Source: CAYUVH01 sp964448135
GTDB lineage: Bacteria > Verrucomicrobiota > Verrucomicrobiia > Limisphaerales > UBA8199
Direction: 5' to 3'
NCBI GenBank assembly: GCA_964448135.1
Contig: CAYUVH010000017.1
Coordinates: forward strand, 1 to 64,000
DNA: 64,000 nucleotides
The position numbers were made by a program, and so were the translations under genes. The notes beneath the pieces were generated by a model, which saw only the letters and a list, made by a program, of their open reading frames with translations, did no database searches and was not told where the DNA came from. This document shows, piece after piece, positions 8,875 through 17,616 of this stretch. Within the stretch, counting starts at the first letter, position 1, and the number at the start of each line of letters is the position of its first letter.

Positions 8875-10416
8875 ATGACGGAGCAGATTGTCATTCTCGA
8901 TTTCGGTTCGCAGTACACGCAGGTCATTGCCCGGCGCGTGCGCGAATGCCGGACCTACTCCCAGATCATCCGCTGCGACACGCCCGCCGCTGAAATTGCG
9001 GCCCTGCGGCCGAAGGGCATCATCCTCTCCGGCGGCCCGGCCAGCGTTTACGCGAAGAATGCCCCGCGGCCCGACCCCGCGATTTTTGACCTCGGCGTGC
9101 CTATCCTCGGCATCTGCTATGGCTTGCAAATTCTGGCGCAGTATCTCGGCGGCAAAGTCGAGCCCGGCCGGCGCCGCGAATACGGCAAGGGCACCCTGAG
9201 AATTCGCGATCGCAAATGTCCCTTGTTCGCGGGCCTGCCCGTGGAACTGCAGGTGTGGAATTCGCACGGGGACAAATTGACCCGGCTGCCGAAGGGATTT
9301 CGTGCGGTGGCGGTGACTGAGAATTCTTCGTTCGCCGCAGTGGAGGATCGCGCGCGCAAAATGTTCGGTCTCCAGTTTCACCCGGAAGTCGTGCACACGC
9401 CGCGGGGGAAGCAGATCATCGAAAATTTCGTCCACAAACTCTGCGGCTGCGGCCGCAAGTGGACCATGCACAACTACGTGGACCAGGCTGTAAAGGAAAT
9501 CCGCGCGCAGGTCGGCGGGGAACACGTGATCCTCGGCCTGAGTGGCGGGGTGGATTCCAGCGTCGCCGCGGCCCTCCTCCACAAAGCCATCGGCGACCAG
9601 CTCACCTGCATCTTCGTCAACAACGGCGTTCTCCGCGGCGGCGAAGCCGAAGTGGTGCAACAAGTCTTCGGCCGCCACTTCCACATCAAGCTGAAGTACG
9701 TGAACGCCGCCGGGATTTTTCTGCGCCGGCTCAAAGGCGTCACCGACCCGGAGAAGAAGCGCAAAATCATCGGCCGCACCTTCATCGAGGTTTTCGAGGA
9801 TGCCACCCGGCGCGCAGGTCGCGCGAAATTCCTCGCGCAAGGCACGCTTTATCCCGACGTGATCGAATCCGTCCCCATCGGCGGCAATCCGGCCGCAATG
9901 ATCAAGAGCCATCACAACGTCGGCGGCCTCCCCAAGAACATGCGCTTCAAGCTTGTCGAGCCGTTGCGCTGCCTCTTCAAGGACGAAGTTCGCCAGCTTG
10001 GCCTCGAACTCGGGTTGCCCAAGGAAATCGTTTTCCGCCAGCCGTTCCCCGGCCCTGGCCTCGCCGTGCGCGTCCTGGGCGAAGTCACCCCCGACCGCCT
10101 GCAAATCCTGCGCCGCGCCGACACCATCGTCGTCGAAGAGATGAAACGGCAGGGTTGGTATTACCGCATCTGGCAGAGCTTCGCCGTCCTGCTGCCCGTG
10201 CGCAGCGTAGGTGTCATGGGCGACGAACGCACCTACGACTACACCATCGCCATCCGCGCGGTGGAATCCCAGGACGGCATGACCGCCGACTGGGTGAAGC
10301 TCCCGCCGCCGCTGCTCGAGACCCTTTCCAGCCGCATCATCAACGAAGTCAAAGGCGTCAACCGCGTCTGCTTCGATATCACCAGCAAGCCCCCCGGCAC
10401 GATCGAGTGGGAGTAA
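8875..10416 (+). CDS. guaA: GMP synthase (glutamine-hydrolysing)
   Basis: 513 residues. It converts XMP to GMP with ATP and glutamine. An N-terminal class I amidotransferase domain carries the nucleophile Cys81 in GICYGLQ and the partner His/Glu in LQFHPEVVHT. The ATP-pyrophosphatase domain has the PP-loop SGGVDSS at about residue 223, and the C-terminal dimerisation domain ends in KPPGTIEWE, the usual end of the family. The frame can start 9 codons earlier at 8848, but MTEQIVILDFGSQ at 8875 matches the family start. It is divergent from asd, and no partner purine gene is adjacent. Confidence 0.96.
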   Translation: MTEQIVILDFGSQYTQVIARRVRECRTYSQIIRCDTPAAEIAALRPKGIILSGGPASVYAKNAPRPDPAIFDLGVPILGICYGLQILAQYLGGKVEPGRRREYGKGTLRIRDRKCPLFAGLPVELQVWNSHGDKLTRLPKGFRAVAVTENSSFAAVEDRARKMFGLQFHPEVVHTPRGKQIIENFVHKLCGCGRKWTMHNYVDQAVKEIRAQVGGEHVILGLSGGVDSSVAAALLHKAIGDQLTCIFVNNGVLRGGEAEVVQQVFGRHFHIKLKYVNAAGIFLRRLKGVTDPEKKRKIIGRTFIEVFEDATRRAGRAKFLAQGTLYPDVIESVPIGGNPAAMIKSHHNVGGLPKNMRFKLVEPLRCLFKDEVRQLGLELGLPKEIVFRQPFPGPGLAVRVLGEVTPDRLQILRRADTIVVEEMKRQGWYYRIWQSFAVLLPVRSVGVMGDERTYDYTIAIRAVESQDGMTADWVKLPPPLLETLSSRIINEVKGVNRVCFDITSKPPGTIEWE

Positions 10417-10434
10417 TCCCGGCGTCCCCGGAGC

Positions 10435-10521
10435 GCGGGCATTCCTGCCCGCAGCCGCGCTCAAAAACCAGCCGCCGCCGATCCCCAAAACCTGCCTGCC
10501 CCGAGGGCCTTTACTCGGGGC
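10435..10521 (+). repeat. Two short hairpins after guaA
   Basis: GCGGGCA, TTCC, TGCCCGC at 10435-10452 and GCCCCGAG, 8 nt, CTCGGGGC at 10498-10521 are exact dyads in the 240 bp between guaA and the next gene. Neither is followed by a T-run. The first resembles a dispersed element (GAGCGCGGGCATTCCTGCCCGCAG) that I associate with Verrucomicrobia genomes, from memory only. Confidence 0.5.
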
Positions 10522-10656
10522 CACCCGTAGCTTTCAACCCGCAGCCTTTTACCACCTTGTCAGGCCAACACCCTACAGCTCTTTCTTGAGCACCTGACAG
10601 CAAGTTCAGCCTCAGCCCACCTAGTCCGTACTTCCCGTTCGCGGCAAAGTGGAGGC

Positions 10657-10851
10657 ATGACAAAACAAAATTCGATTGCGCGTTCGGCCGCCGCGGTGCG
10701 GGTCTTGTATTTGGGGGATCGTCGCGGCGCGGTGCCGCACTTGCGGGCGCTGGCGGTCACGCCGCCCGTGCGCCGGAAGCTGCCCATCCAGTGGCTGCAA
10801 GGCGCCCCGCGCAAGATCAGGATTCGTCGCTCCGGAGGCGTGGCGTCGTGA
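10657..10851 (+). CDS. Small basic protein, unrecognised, coupled to a response regulator
   Basis: 64 residues, rich in Arg (for example RKLPIQWLQGAPRKIRIRR), with no recognised domain. Its TGA overlaps the GTG start of the response regulator in GTGA (10848-10851), the arrangement of translationally coupled genes. A GGAGG sits only one base before its ATG, which is too close to be ideal. It may instead be just the leader of the regulator. Confidence 0.35.
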   Translation: MTKQNSIARSAAAVRVLYLGDRRGAVPHLRALAVTPPVRRKLPIQWLQGAPRKIRIRRSGGVAS

Positions 10852-11327
10852 AAAAAACTCCCGGCCTTTCGGTATTGGTCGTGGACGATTCCGCGACCAC
10901 CCGCGGTTTGCTGCGGCTGCTCATTGCGCGCGACGAGCGCTTCAGCCGCATCATCGAAGCGGGTGACGCCGCGGAAGGCGTGAGCCTGTTCAAGGTCTGC
11001 CGTCCCGACGCCGTGATCCTCGACCTCGATTTGCCGGACATGTCCGGCATCGAAGTGCTGCGCCTCATCAAGAGCCATGCGCGCTTTTCCGTGGTCGTGG
11101 TCCTCACCAGCCACACCGAGCCCGAGATCCGGGAAGAGTGTCTTCGCCGCGGCGCCGACGGGTTCTTTACCAAGGACCAGAGCTTTCGCGAAATCCCCGG
11201 CATCCTGGCCGGCCTGTGCAACCTCATGCAGGACCGCCAGTCCGGCGGCCAAAAGCCCTCCTGGCTCGACGACAAGCGCGGCAACGGCCATCACGATCAA
11301 CGTCCGCCATCCCCGCCCAAATCCTGA
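10848..11327 (+). CDS. Single-domain response regulator (CheY-like receiver)
   Basis: 159 residues, essentially one receiver domain: the acidic pair in VLVVDDSATT, the phospho-acceptor Asp in PDAVILDLDLPDMSG, the Thr in VVVLTSHTE and the Lys in GFFTKDQSF. No output domain follows, only about 30 polar residues, so it should act by protein contact in a phosphorelay. The GTG start at 10848 has GGAGG nine bases upstream; the longer frame from 10791 has no such signal. No histidine kinase gene is adjacent. Confidence 0.85.
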   Translation: MKKTPGLSVLVVDDSATTRGLLRLLIARDERFSRIIEAGDAAEGVSLFKVCRPDAVILDLDLPDMSGIEVLRLIKSHARFSVVVVLTSHTEPEIREECLRRGADGFFTKDQSFREIPGILAGLCNLMQDRQSGGQKPSWLDDKRGNGHHDQRPPSPPKS

Positions 11328-11359
11328 CCCCGTTGTGGCGCGGGTAAGGAATCCTTTAA

Positions 11360-11490
11360 AAAGGTTGTACCTTTCGCGTCTTTAGGCGTCCTTTGGTGTT
11401 TTTCCTCAGTAATTTGAGTGTACCTTTGGCGTCCTTTGACTGTACCTTTGTGTACTTTAGGTGTCCTTTCGGGTTTTGGCTTCGTTTGAC
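11360..11490 (+). repeat. Degenerate CTTT-rich tandem repeat
   Basis: Units of about 9-13 bp built on TGTACCTTT and GGCGTCCTTTG recur from 11364 to about 11480 (TGTACCTTT at least three times, GCGTCCTTTG-like twice). It is non-coding and much lower in GC than its surroundings. It looks like a slippage-prone minisatellite. Confidence 0.5.
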
Positions 11491-11539
11491 GCGATAAGAC
11501 GCGCTAGGCGCGTTTGGTTTTCTCCGCTGCCGGGGCAGT

Positions 11540-11661
11540 GGGCTCCGAGCCGCAGTGCCGAATCAGCTTCGCAACAATCGCGTCGCCGCCGCCAAAATGG
11601 CGGCAGATGATGTCAAAGAACGACTTTGACGCAGATCCGAACCGGAACTCCGTCCTCCTAC
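11540..11661 (-). ncRNA. Candidate structured small RNA
   Basis: Minus-strand DNA downstream of a promoter-like pair (11696-11668) folds as a chain of exact hairpins: GTCAAAG/CTTTGAC (11630-11612), GCCGCC/GGCGGC (about 11603-11587), then GGCTC-GGA-GCC and CTGCC/GGCAG. An AGGAGG lies at 11659-11654, but no ATG, GTG or TTG follows at ribosome distance. I therefore lean to an RNA rather than a small protein, though the frame starting FRFGSASKSFFDIIC stays open for over 45 codons. No terminator with a T-run is visible. Confidence 0.25.
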
Positions 11662-11667
11662 CGTTGA

Positions 11668-11696
11668 GGTTTAAACCGAGGTGGCGCGGGTGTCAA
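11668..11696 (-). promoter_or_regulatory. Promoter-like sequence, minus strand
   Basis: A perfect TTGACA (11696-11691), 17 bp spacer, TAAACC (11673-11668). It reads away from ileS, into the hairpin-rich DNA described as a candidate RNA. No annotated gene is positioned to use it. Confidence 0.4.
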
Positions 11697-11702
11697 GGGG
11701 GT

Positions 11703-11780
11703 GATCGGACAAAAGCAGGCGGCAAAAAGATCGGGGATGGCACAAGGATTCGACCGAAAGATTTGGCGACAAAAAAGTGA
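11703..11780 (+). repeat. GACARAAARAT repeat family, copy 1
   Basis: A-rich repeat units GGCAAAAAGATCGGGG, GACCGAAAGATTTGG and CGACAAAAAAG, related to inverted DNA at 19683-19797 and to 34224-34262, where TTTTGCGACAGAAAAAT is shared exactly. Non-coding, just upstream of the ileS promoter. Confidence 0.55.
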
Positions 11781-11811
11781 GCTGAGCCCGTGGTTCCGCG
11801 GCCCCGCTGCG

Positions 11812-11839
11812 TTGACACCCCGTGCATTCCCGCTACCCT
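11812..11839 (+). promoter_or_regulatory. Candidate ileS promoter
   Basis: TTGACA at 11812-11817, 16 bp, TACCCT at 11834-11839, and the ATG at 11862. The -35 box is perfect, the -10 box weak. The predicted leader is about 16 nt with no T-box-like structure. Confidence 0.5.
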
Positions 11840-11861
11840 TGCGCGTCCTTTGGGACGCAGC

Positions 11862-14786
11862 ATGGATTATAAGAGTACGTTGAACCTGCCGCAGACCGAT
11901 TTCCCGATGAAGGCTGACCTCGTCACCCGGGAACCGGAACGGCTCAAGCAATGGGAATCCGCCGGCGTGTACGCGCGCATCCAGGCGGCGCGCTCGGGCG
12001 CAAAGCGGTTTGTCCTGCACGACGGCCCGCCGTTTGCGAACGGCGATGTCCACATCGGCACCGCGCTCAACAAGATCCTCAAGGACATCATCATCAAGTA
12101 CAAGACGCTGCGCGGGTTCAGCGCGCCGTACATCCCCGGCTGGGATTGCCACGGACTGCCCATCGAATTCAAGGTCAGCCAGGAAATGCGCAAGGACGGC
12201 AACACCACCGTGGACGCCGCCACCATCCGCCAGGCCTGCGACGCCTACGCGCGCAAATACATCGATCTCCAGCGCACGCAGTTCAAGCGCCTCGGCGTGT
12301 TCGGCGATTGGGAAAATCCCTATCTCACGCTGAACAAGGAATACGAAGCCGACGAACTCCGCCTCTTCGCCGACGTCGTCGAAAAAGGCTTCGTCTATCG
12401 CGGTAAAAAGCCCGTCTATTGGAGCATCCCGTGCCGCACCGCGCTCGCCGAGGCCGAGGTCGAATACAAGGACCACGTCAGCCAGAGCGTATATGTGAAA
12501 TTCCCGCTCGTGGGGCATCCCGCCACGTCGGTCGTGATCTGGACCACCACGCCCTGGACGCTCCCCGCGAACCTCGCAGTCGCCTACAATTCCAAGATCA
12601 GCTACTCGCTCGTCCTCTCAAACGGCGAGCAATTCATCGTCTCCACCATGCTCCTGGGCGCCGTCGCCGAGAAATGCGGCTGGGACGGCTACCAGATCGT
12701 GCGCAGCCTCGACGGCGAGTTTTTCAAGGGCCTCAGCTACCAGCATCCCTTTTGCAATCGCACCGGCAAACTCCTCGCCGGCGACCACTTCGTCGAGAAC
12801 ACCACCGGCACCGGCTTCGTCCACATCGCCCCCGGCCACGGCCTCGACGATTACCATCTCGGCCTCGCCAACGGCCTGCCCATCTATTCGCCCGTGGACG
12901 ACGACGGCAAACTCGCCCTCACCAACGACCTCCCCGCCGACGCGCAAATGCCCGCCGAGCTGGTCGGCAAATCCATCCTCGAAAAACACGGCAAGAGCGA
13001 CGCCAACGAAGCCGTCCTCCACGAACTCCGCGTTCGCAACGCGCTCCTGCACCAGGAGAATTACCACCACAGCTACCCGCACTGCTGGCGCAGCAAGACG
13101 CCGATCATTTTCCGCGCCATGGACCAGTGGTTTATCCGCGTAGACCATCCCATTTCCCTCCAGCGGTCCAATGGTCTTTCCGCGGAGGACTCGGCTCGTG
13201 CCTTTGTAAACGCTGTTCCATTTCGCGCCGCTGCGTTAACCGCCATAGACGGCGTGCATTGGGTTCCGGAATGGGGCGTGAACCGCATCAAAGGCGCCGT
13301 CCAAACCCGTCCTGATTGGTGCATCTCGCGCCAGCGCACTTGGGGCGTGCCGATACCCGCGTTCTACGACGCACAGGGCAACCCGCTCCTTGATCCGGAG
13401 ATCATTCGCAAAACCGCCGATCTCTTTGCGCAGCACGGTTCAAACGTGTGGTTTGAAAAATCCGTCTCCGAATTGTGGGCGCTGGTGAAGCCGTTCCGCA
13501 CCGTGCCGGAGCCCGTCGCGAAATCCAATGATACCCTGGACGTGTGGATTGATTCTGGGTCTTCCTCGCGCGCAGTGTTGAAGGCTCGCGAGGAATTGCA
13601 TCACGAAGAGCTTTATTCTGTTGAGCCGGTCGATTTGAACGCAATCTGGCAGGCCGACATGTATCTCGAAGGCAGCGACCAGCACCGCGGCTGGTTCCAG
13701 TCTTCGCTCCTGCTTTCCCTCGCCGGCAACGGCGCCGCGCCATACAAGACCGTGCTTACGCACGGCTTCATGGTGGACGCCGACCGCGAAAAAATCTCCA
13801 AGAGCAAGCAGGGACAGGGCGGTTACGAAAAACCCCAGACCTCCGAAGCCTACGTCAAAAAATGGGGCGCCGACGTCGTCCGCCTCTGGGTCTCCTCCCA
13901 GGACTTCCGCAACGACATCACCGTCAGCGAGGAACGCATCGGCAAAGTCGGCGAGACCTACCGCGGCCTCCGCAACGCCCTCCGCTACCAGCTCTCGAAT
14001 CTCTACGACTTCGACCCCGCGAAGCACACCGTCCCCGACGCCCAGCTCACCGGCCTCGACCGCTGGATCCTCGACGCCTTTTCCGCGCTCGAAGCCGAAG
14101 CCGCCGCCGCCTACGACCGCTTTGAGTTCCACGTCGTCTATCAAAAGCTCAGCCAGTTCGTCGCCGTCGAACTCTCCGCCGTTTACCACGACGTCGTAAA
14201 GGACCGCCTCTACACCGACGCCGCCAACTCCCCGCGCCGCCGCAGCACCCAGACCGCCCTCCACCGCCTCGCCAGCGGCCTCTGCCGCATGCTCTCCCCC
14301 GTCCTCGCCTTCACCGCCGACGAAACCTGGTCTTATCTCCCTTCACTCGTCCCAAAGGTCCCACAGGCCCCACAGGTCCCATCCGTCCACGAACAAACCT
14401 GGGAACCGTCCACCTTCCGCGTCCCCGAAACCGAACGCGCCGCCTGGAAAGCCCTTTTCGAAATCCGAGAATCCGTCCTCCCCGAGCTCGAAAAAGCCCG
14501 CCAAAGCAAACACATCGGCAAATCCCTCGAAGCCAAAGTGCAGGTCAGCGTCTCAGATGCCGCGAAGGCTGAATTGCTAAAGAAGTATCGGCCTGAGCTG
14601 CGCGAGTTGTTGAATGTGTCGCAGCTTGACGTCGCGACGGGTGGCGAGGCTTGCGTTGTGACGGTCAGCAAGGCTGACGGGCAGAAATGTGAGCGGTGCT
14701 GGCATTTTGAGACGGATGTTGGAGCGATCTCTGCGCACCCAGCTCTCTGTGGACGATGTGTAGTAGCCGTTTCGACTCTCGGCTGA
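11862..14786 (+). CDS. ileS: Isoleucyl-tRNA synthetase
   Basis: 974 residues; charges tRNA-Ile. The class I signatures are HIGTALNK (about residue 64, the HIGH motif) and EKISKSKQG (about residue 642, the KMSKS motif as KISKS). The editing insertion follows the tryptophan-rich WTTTPWTLPANLAV. A C-terminal zinc finger has CERCWHF (about residue 943) and CGRC (about 965). The frame begins at 11790, but MDYKSTLNLPQTDFPMK at 11862 fits the family and the promoter at 11812-11839. The last 70 codons are less GC-rich than the rest and lead directly into the low-GC operon downstream. Confidence 0.96.
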   Translation: MDYKSTLNLPQTDFPMKADLVTREPERLKQWESAGVYARIQAARSGAKRFVLHDGPPFANGDVHIGTALNKILKDIIIKYKTLRGFSAPYIPGWDCHGLPIEFKVSQEMRKDGNTTVDAATIRQACDAYARKYIDLQRTQFKRLGVFGDWENPYLTLNKEYEADELRLFADVVEKGFVYRGKKPVYWSIPCRTALAEAEVEYKDHVSQSVYVKFPLVGHPATSVVIWTTTPWTLPANLAVAYNSKISYSLVLSNGEQFIVSTMLLGAVAEKCGWDGYQIVRSLDGEFFKGLSYQHPFCNRTGKLLAGDHFVENTTGTGFVHIAPGHGLDDYHLGLANGLPIYSPVDDDGKLALTNDLPADAQMPAELVGKSILEKHGKSDANEAVLHELRVRNALLHQENYHHSYPHCWRSKTPIIFRAMDQWFIRVDHPISLQRSNGLSAEDSARAFVNAVPFRAAALTAIDGVHWVPEWGVNRIKGAVQTRPDWCISRQRTWGVPIPAFYDAQGNPLLDPEIIRKTADLFAQHGSNVWFEKSVSELWALVKPFRTVPEPVAKSNDTLDVWIDSGSSSRAVLKAREELHHEELYSVEPVDLNAIWQADMYLEGSDQHRGWFQSSLLLSLAGNGAAPYKTVLTHGFMVDADREKISKSKQGQGGYEKPQTSEAYVKKWGADVVRLWVSSQDFRNDITVSEERIGKVGETYRGLRNALRYQLSNLYDFDPAKHTVPDAQLTGLDRWILDAFSALEAEAAAAYDRFEFHVVYQKLSQFVAVELSAVYHDVVKDRLYTDAANSPRRRSTQTALHRLASGLCRMLSPVLAFTADETWSYLPSLVPKVPQAPQVPSVHEQTWEPSTFRVPETERAAWKALFEIRESVLPELEKARQSKHIGKSLEAKVQVSVSDAAKAELLKKYRPELRELLNVSQLDVATGGEACVVTVSKADGQKCERCWHFETDVGAISAHPALCGRCVVAVSTLG

Positions 14787-14860
14787 AACGCACTCTGATA
14801 TAGGTCTAGGCCAGGGGATGGCGTTGAGTCCAAGACTCGGCAGAAATATTTGCCTCCTCC

Positions 14861-16228
14861 ATGAAAGTAAGTTTTATTCAGGATGTGAGCAAAGAACGAC
14901 TAACGTGGCCAAGTCCACAAAGCCGTACTTTCGCAGCACTAAGCGACTGCGGGCTTTATGCAGAAGTTCTTCAGGTTGCTCGGAAGGAATCGGCGATTTC
15001 ACCCGGGAAGTTGATTTCGTCAGACCAAGGGCTTCGCCAAAGAATGAGGCGACTGCATCTTGTTCAGGAGCCGACGAAGACGAACGTAAATGCTCTCGTT
15101 CGGGCGCTTGAGGCTTTCGGTTGGTTAACGGAAATATTTCCTTCACCTGGAACGTATGGTCTCACACCAGAAGGAGAACAAGCTGCCCAAGTCAGTATCA
15201 CGAAACCAAAGGATTTTCGCAGGATGCTTGCTGCCAAGCTGCACGAGCGATACGTCGTTCCTGGGTGGATCGTCTCAAGGCTACATTCGCTGAATCCGCA
15301 AGGCCAAGGGGAAGTCGTTCTTCCAGCTCCGCCTAAATCTTCAGGCAGAGCGGATCGTCGCGCTTGGCATGATAATGAATGGCCGCATGAATATGATTCG
15401 GTAACCGTTAAGGCAGCACAACGAGCTAACGAAGTATTTCCTAGTTCTTTCCCGATGCCGCTTGACGATTGGTTGTTTCAAGTAAGGTCTTCTTGGAAAC
15501 GCTTGGGCAGTGGTGACCCACCTGGCACAAGAAAGCGGGTTGGTAAAATCCATGGCGAAAAGGAAGCGACGTTCGGCCGAAGAGAGCGGCTTGTGCATGC
15601 AATGCGGGAAGTTGCTGTCCAATTTTTGTTTGGCATCATTGATCCTGTAGCGATGAGGTGGGATTTCAACTCGCAAAAACAGCCGATTCCGCCGCGTGCA
15701 TTTAGCGTTTGGTGCCCAAGATTGGAGGAACTTGAATTTATTTTTTACACTGACTATCATCCCCTCGTTCCCGGTCGAGTAATTGTCCCTTGCGCAAGCT
15801 TTCGTCACTACGCCGACTCGCCACCCTTCGAGCCACTGCGCGATGTGGTAGACCCGTACGAGCGATGTCTTTGGCTGCACCAACCACAATGGGAACAGAT
15901 CGGCGAGAAGTTTCTTGCTGTGCTGCAGGACACTTATCGAAGAGCATCTAAGCAAATTGGCGCAATGTACGTATCGCTCTTGAACATTAGAGATGAAGTT
16001 TGTCGGCAGCTAAGGCTGAGCTCAATTCATTTTGACTTCCTTCTGGAGATTGCGTATCGCCTGACAGTGCGAAGTGGAATCTCGGCAGCTCGATCAATAT
16101 CAATTTCGTTGGAAAGCGACATTATTGCTGATCAATTGGGAGCGGTTGGCCTGAACCGGCGTCCGGTTTACATTCACAATGTGCCACACTCCCTAATCGC
16201 AATCGCCGCCTTGTCTCGACACAGATAA
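14861..16228 (+). CDS. Unrecognised 455-residue protein, first gene of a low-GC operon
   Basis: I do not recognise the family. Residues about 60-115 (LRQRMRRLHLVQ, then NALVRALEAFGWLTEIFPS and GTYGLTPEGEQA) resemble a winged-helix unit: a recognition-like helix, a hydrophobic helix and a wing turn ending in LTPEGE. The remainder is mixed alpha/beta with acidic and aromatic stretches (WCPRLEELEFIFYTDYHP) and has no membrane segment or signal peptide. The ATPase gene follows after 5 bp, and the four genes to 18549 form one compact unit. GC is clearly lower than in ileS (hand counts of single 60-base lines: 41/60 in ileS, 27-31/60 in the operon). A DNA-binding or sensor role is only an inference. 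Confidence 0.8.
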   Translation: MKVSFIQDVSKERLTWPSPQSRTFAALSDCGLYAEVLQVARKESAISPGKLISSDQGLRQRMRRLHLVQEPTKTNVNALVRALEAFGWLTEIFPSPGTYGLTPEGEQAAQVSITKPKDFRRMLAAKLHERYVVPGWIVSRLHSLNPQGQGEVVLPAPPKSSGRADRRAWHDNEWPHEYDSVTVKAAQRANEVFPSSFPMPLDDWLFQVRSSWKRLGSGDPPGTRKRVGKIHGEKEATFGRRERLVHAMREVAVQFLFGIIDPVAMRWDFNSQKQPIPPRAFSVWCPRLEELEFIFYTDYHPLVPGRVIVPCASFRHYADSPPFEPLRDVVDPYERCLWLHQPQWEQIGEKFLAVLQDTYRRASKQIGAMYVSLLNIRDEVCRQLRLSSIHFDFLLEIAYRLTVRSGISAARSISISLESDIIADQLGAVGLNRRPVYIHNVPHSLIAIAALSRHR

Positions 16229-16233
16229 AAACC

Positions 16234-17616
16234 ATGGCAAATCCTCTCTTAAGAAAGCCAACTCAGTTGCAGCGGGATGATCAGAACCGATATGCGTCGC
16301 TTGGCTTGCGAGATAATCCTTTTCCCACCGAGCCTGCGCTGGTGGTAGATAGTGAAAACCCTCGCCTCAATGGTACAATCTATTGCGCCGATCTCCATTC
16401 GGCTAACATTGCCGAATTTCGCAAAATGCTGATTCCCTCACCTGAACGGAAGCAACTCCGGACAATTGCCTTCCTAATGGATCACGCCACCCGACGTGGC
16501 CGTGGTATCGGCAAATCCGCATTCTTGAAGAATCAAAAGGATTCAATCATGGCGGATCTTGGCGAGGAAGCTTCCTCGGGCAGCGCTGTGGTATTTGCTG
16601 TGTACATTGTTCCAACATCGTCGCCTCACTGCACGAAGTTCTGGGAATTCTGCCGAATAATCGCAACTGCCATGTGTGAACAAGGCATTATTGCGCAGGC
16701 GATCTGGCGACTTAGAGCACTGTCTGGTAAAATACCATCTAAGGTACTCGATGAAATTGGTGGGGCTGATCAGTGGGAAAGCACGATCGGAAATGATGCC
16801 TGGTTGGCAAGTAAACAAGTAGATACCTTATTCGGCCTATTGCCCACAATTCGGCAAACGCTAATTCGCGCCGGAGTGTCCTCTGAGACCGCAGAGAAGC
16901 TAGCGATACATGGAGCTAAACCGCTTGAATTGAAAAACCACTTTCTGGGTTTTCAAAAGGAATCGTTTTGGCGCCGGATGGGCGGAGATTTTGTTTTTGG
17001 CGATTTGGTCCGTCTCTTTATGGCAGCCGACTTTACTCGAGGTTTGCTGCTGGTAGATGAGGTCGAGAAGATCGTCTATCATCAGAATGTTCAGGAAAGA
17101 CGAGCCTTCGTGGAAGCGCTTCGCTACTACATGCTTGATGGAAGTCAGAACGCAAAGAGCCATTTCTATGGCATGCTGCTGACGATACATCCGGGAATCC
17201 AAGAGCTACTCCTCCCACACTGGAATTCAGCAGGTTTGGATCGTTTGGCTCCTCTCAATCAGCCTGATGCACAGGTTGCGACCCTTTATTTCCCTCCTTT
17301 AAACGAGGATATGGCCCTCCCGCTCGTAGCGGTGTATCTGGACCACTTTAGACTTGATCCGTCCGATAAAGGGAGAATTACACCTTTCTCAAAAGATGCT
17401 GTTATCGAGGCACTAATTAGATCGGGTGGAGTACCCGGTAGAACATTGAGCCTTTTGCATCGAGTGGTGGAGAAGGCCGTCGAGTTGGGCCTTTCCAAGA
17501 TAGACAAGGGGCTGGTCGACGCCGTATATCAAGCATCTGAGAGATTGGCTCCAGGAGAAGTTGAGGAAATGATTCCTCCTCCGCCAAGCCAGGTCGACCT
17601 AACCGGTAGTGAATGA
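16234..17616 (+). CDS. AAA-type P-loop ATPase
   Basis: 460 residues. The Walker A motif is GRGIGKSAF (residues 89-97, a GxGxGKS form) and the Walker B motif is LLLVDEVEKI (Asp275, Glu276). Between and after them lie helix-rich segments and a sensor-like strand (FYGMLLTIHPGIQEL) followed by LDRLAPL. The C-terminal part (SKDAVIEALIRSGGVPGRTLSLLHRV) resembles the lid or winged part of ORC/Cdc6- and ExeA-type AAA+ proteins. It would use ATP to drive assembly or target handling with its operon partners. It follows the first gene by 5 bp and overlaps the next gene by 4 bp (ATGA). I cannot name the family; it is not a recognisable BREX or restriction-system ATPase. Confidence 0.85.
   Translation: MANPLLRKPTQLQRDDQNRYASLGLRDNPFPTEPALVVDSENPRLNGTIYCADLHSANIAEFRKMLIPSPERKQLRTIAFLMDHATRRGRGIGKSAFLKNQKDSIMADLGEEASSGSAVVFAVYIVPTSSPHCTKFWEFCRIIATAMCEQGIIAQAIWRLRALSGKIPSKVLDEIGGADQWESTIGNDAWLASKQVDTLFGLLPTIRQTLIRAGVSSETAEKLAIHGAKPLELKNHFLGFQKESFWRRMGGDFVFGDLVRLFMAADFTRGLLLVDEVEKIVYHQNVQERRAFVEALRYYMLDGSQNAKSHFYGMLLTIHPGIQELLLPHWNSAGLDRLAPLNQPDAQVATLYFPPLNEDMALPLVAVYLDHFRLDPSDKGRITPFSKDAVIEALIRSGGVPGRTLSLLHRVVEKAVELGLSKIDKGLVDAVYQASERLAPGEVEEMIPPPPSQVDLTGSE

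Noticed and set aside
8869..10524. 551-residue open frame opposite guaA
   Set aside because: Antisense shadow of a high-GC gene; no family features, while the plus strand gives an intact guaA.
11730..11760. AAGGATTCGACCG resembling the 3' half of a minus-strand tRNA
   Set aside because: Part of the A-rich repeat; no cloverleaf possible.
11514..11780. 88-residue plus-strand frame before ileS
   Set aside because: Crosses hairpins and the A-rich repeat, has no ribosome site or similarity to a known protein.
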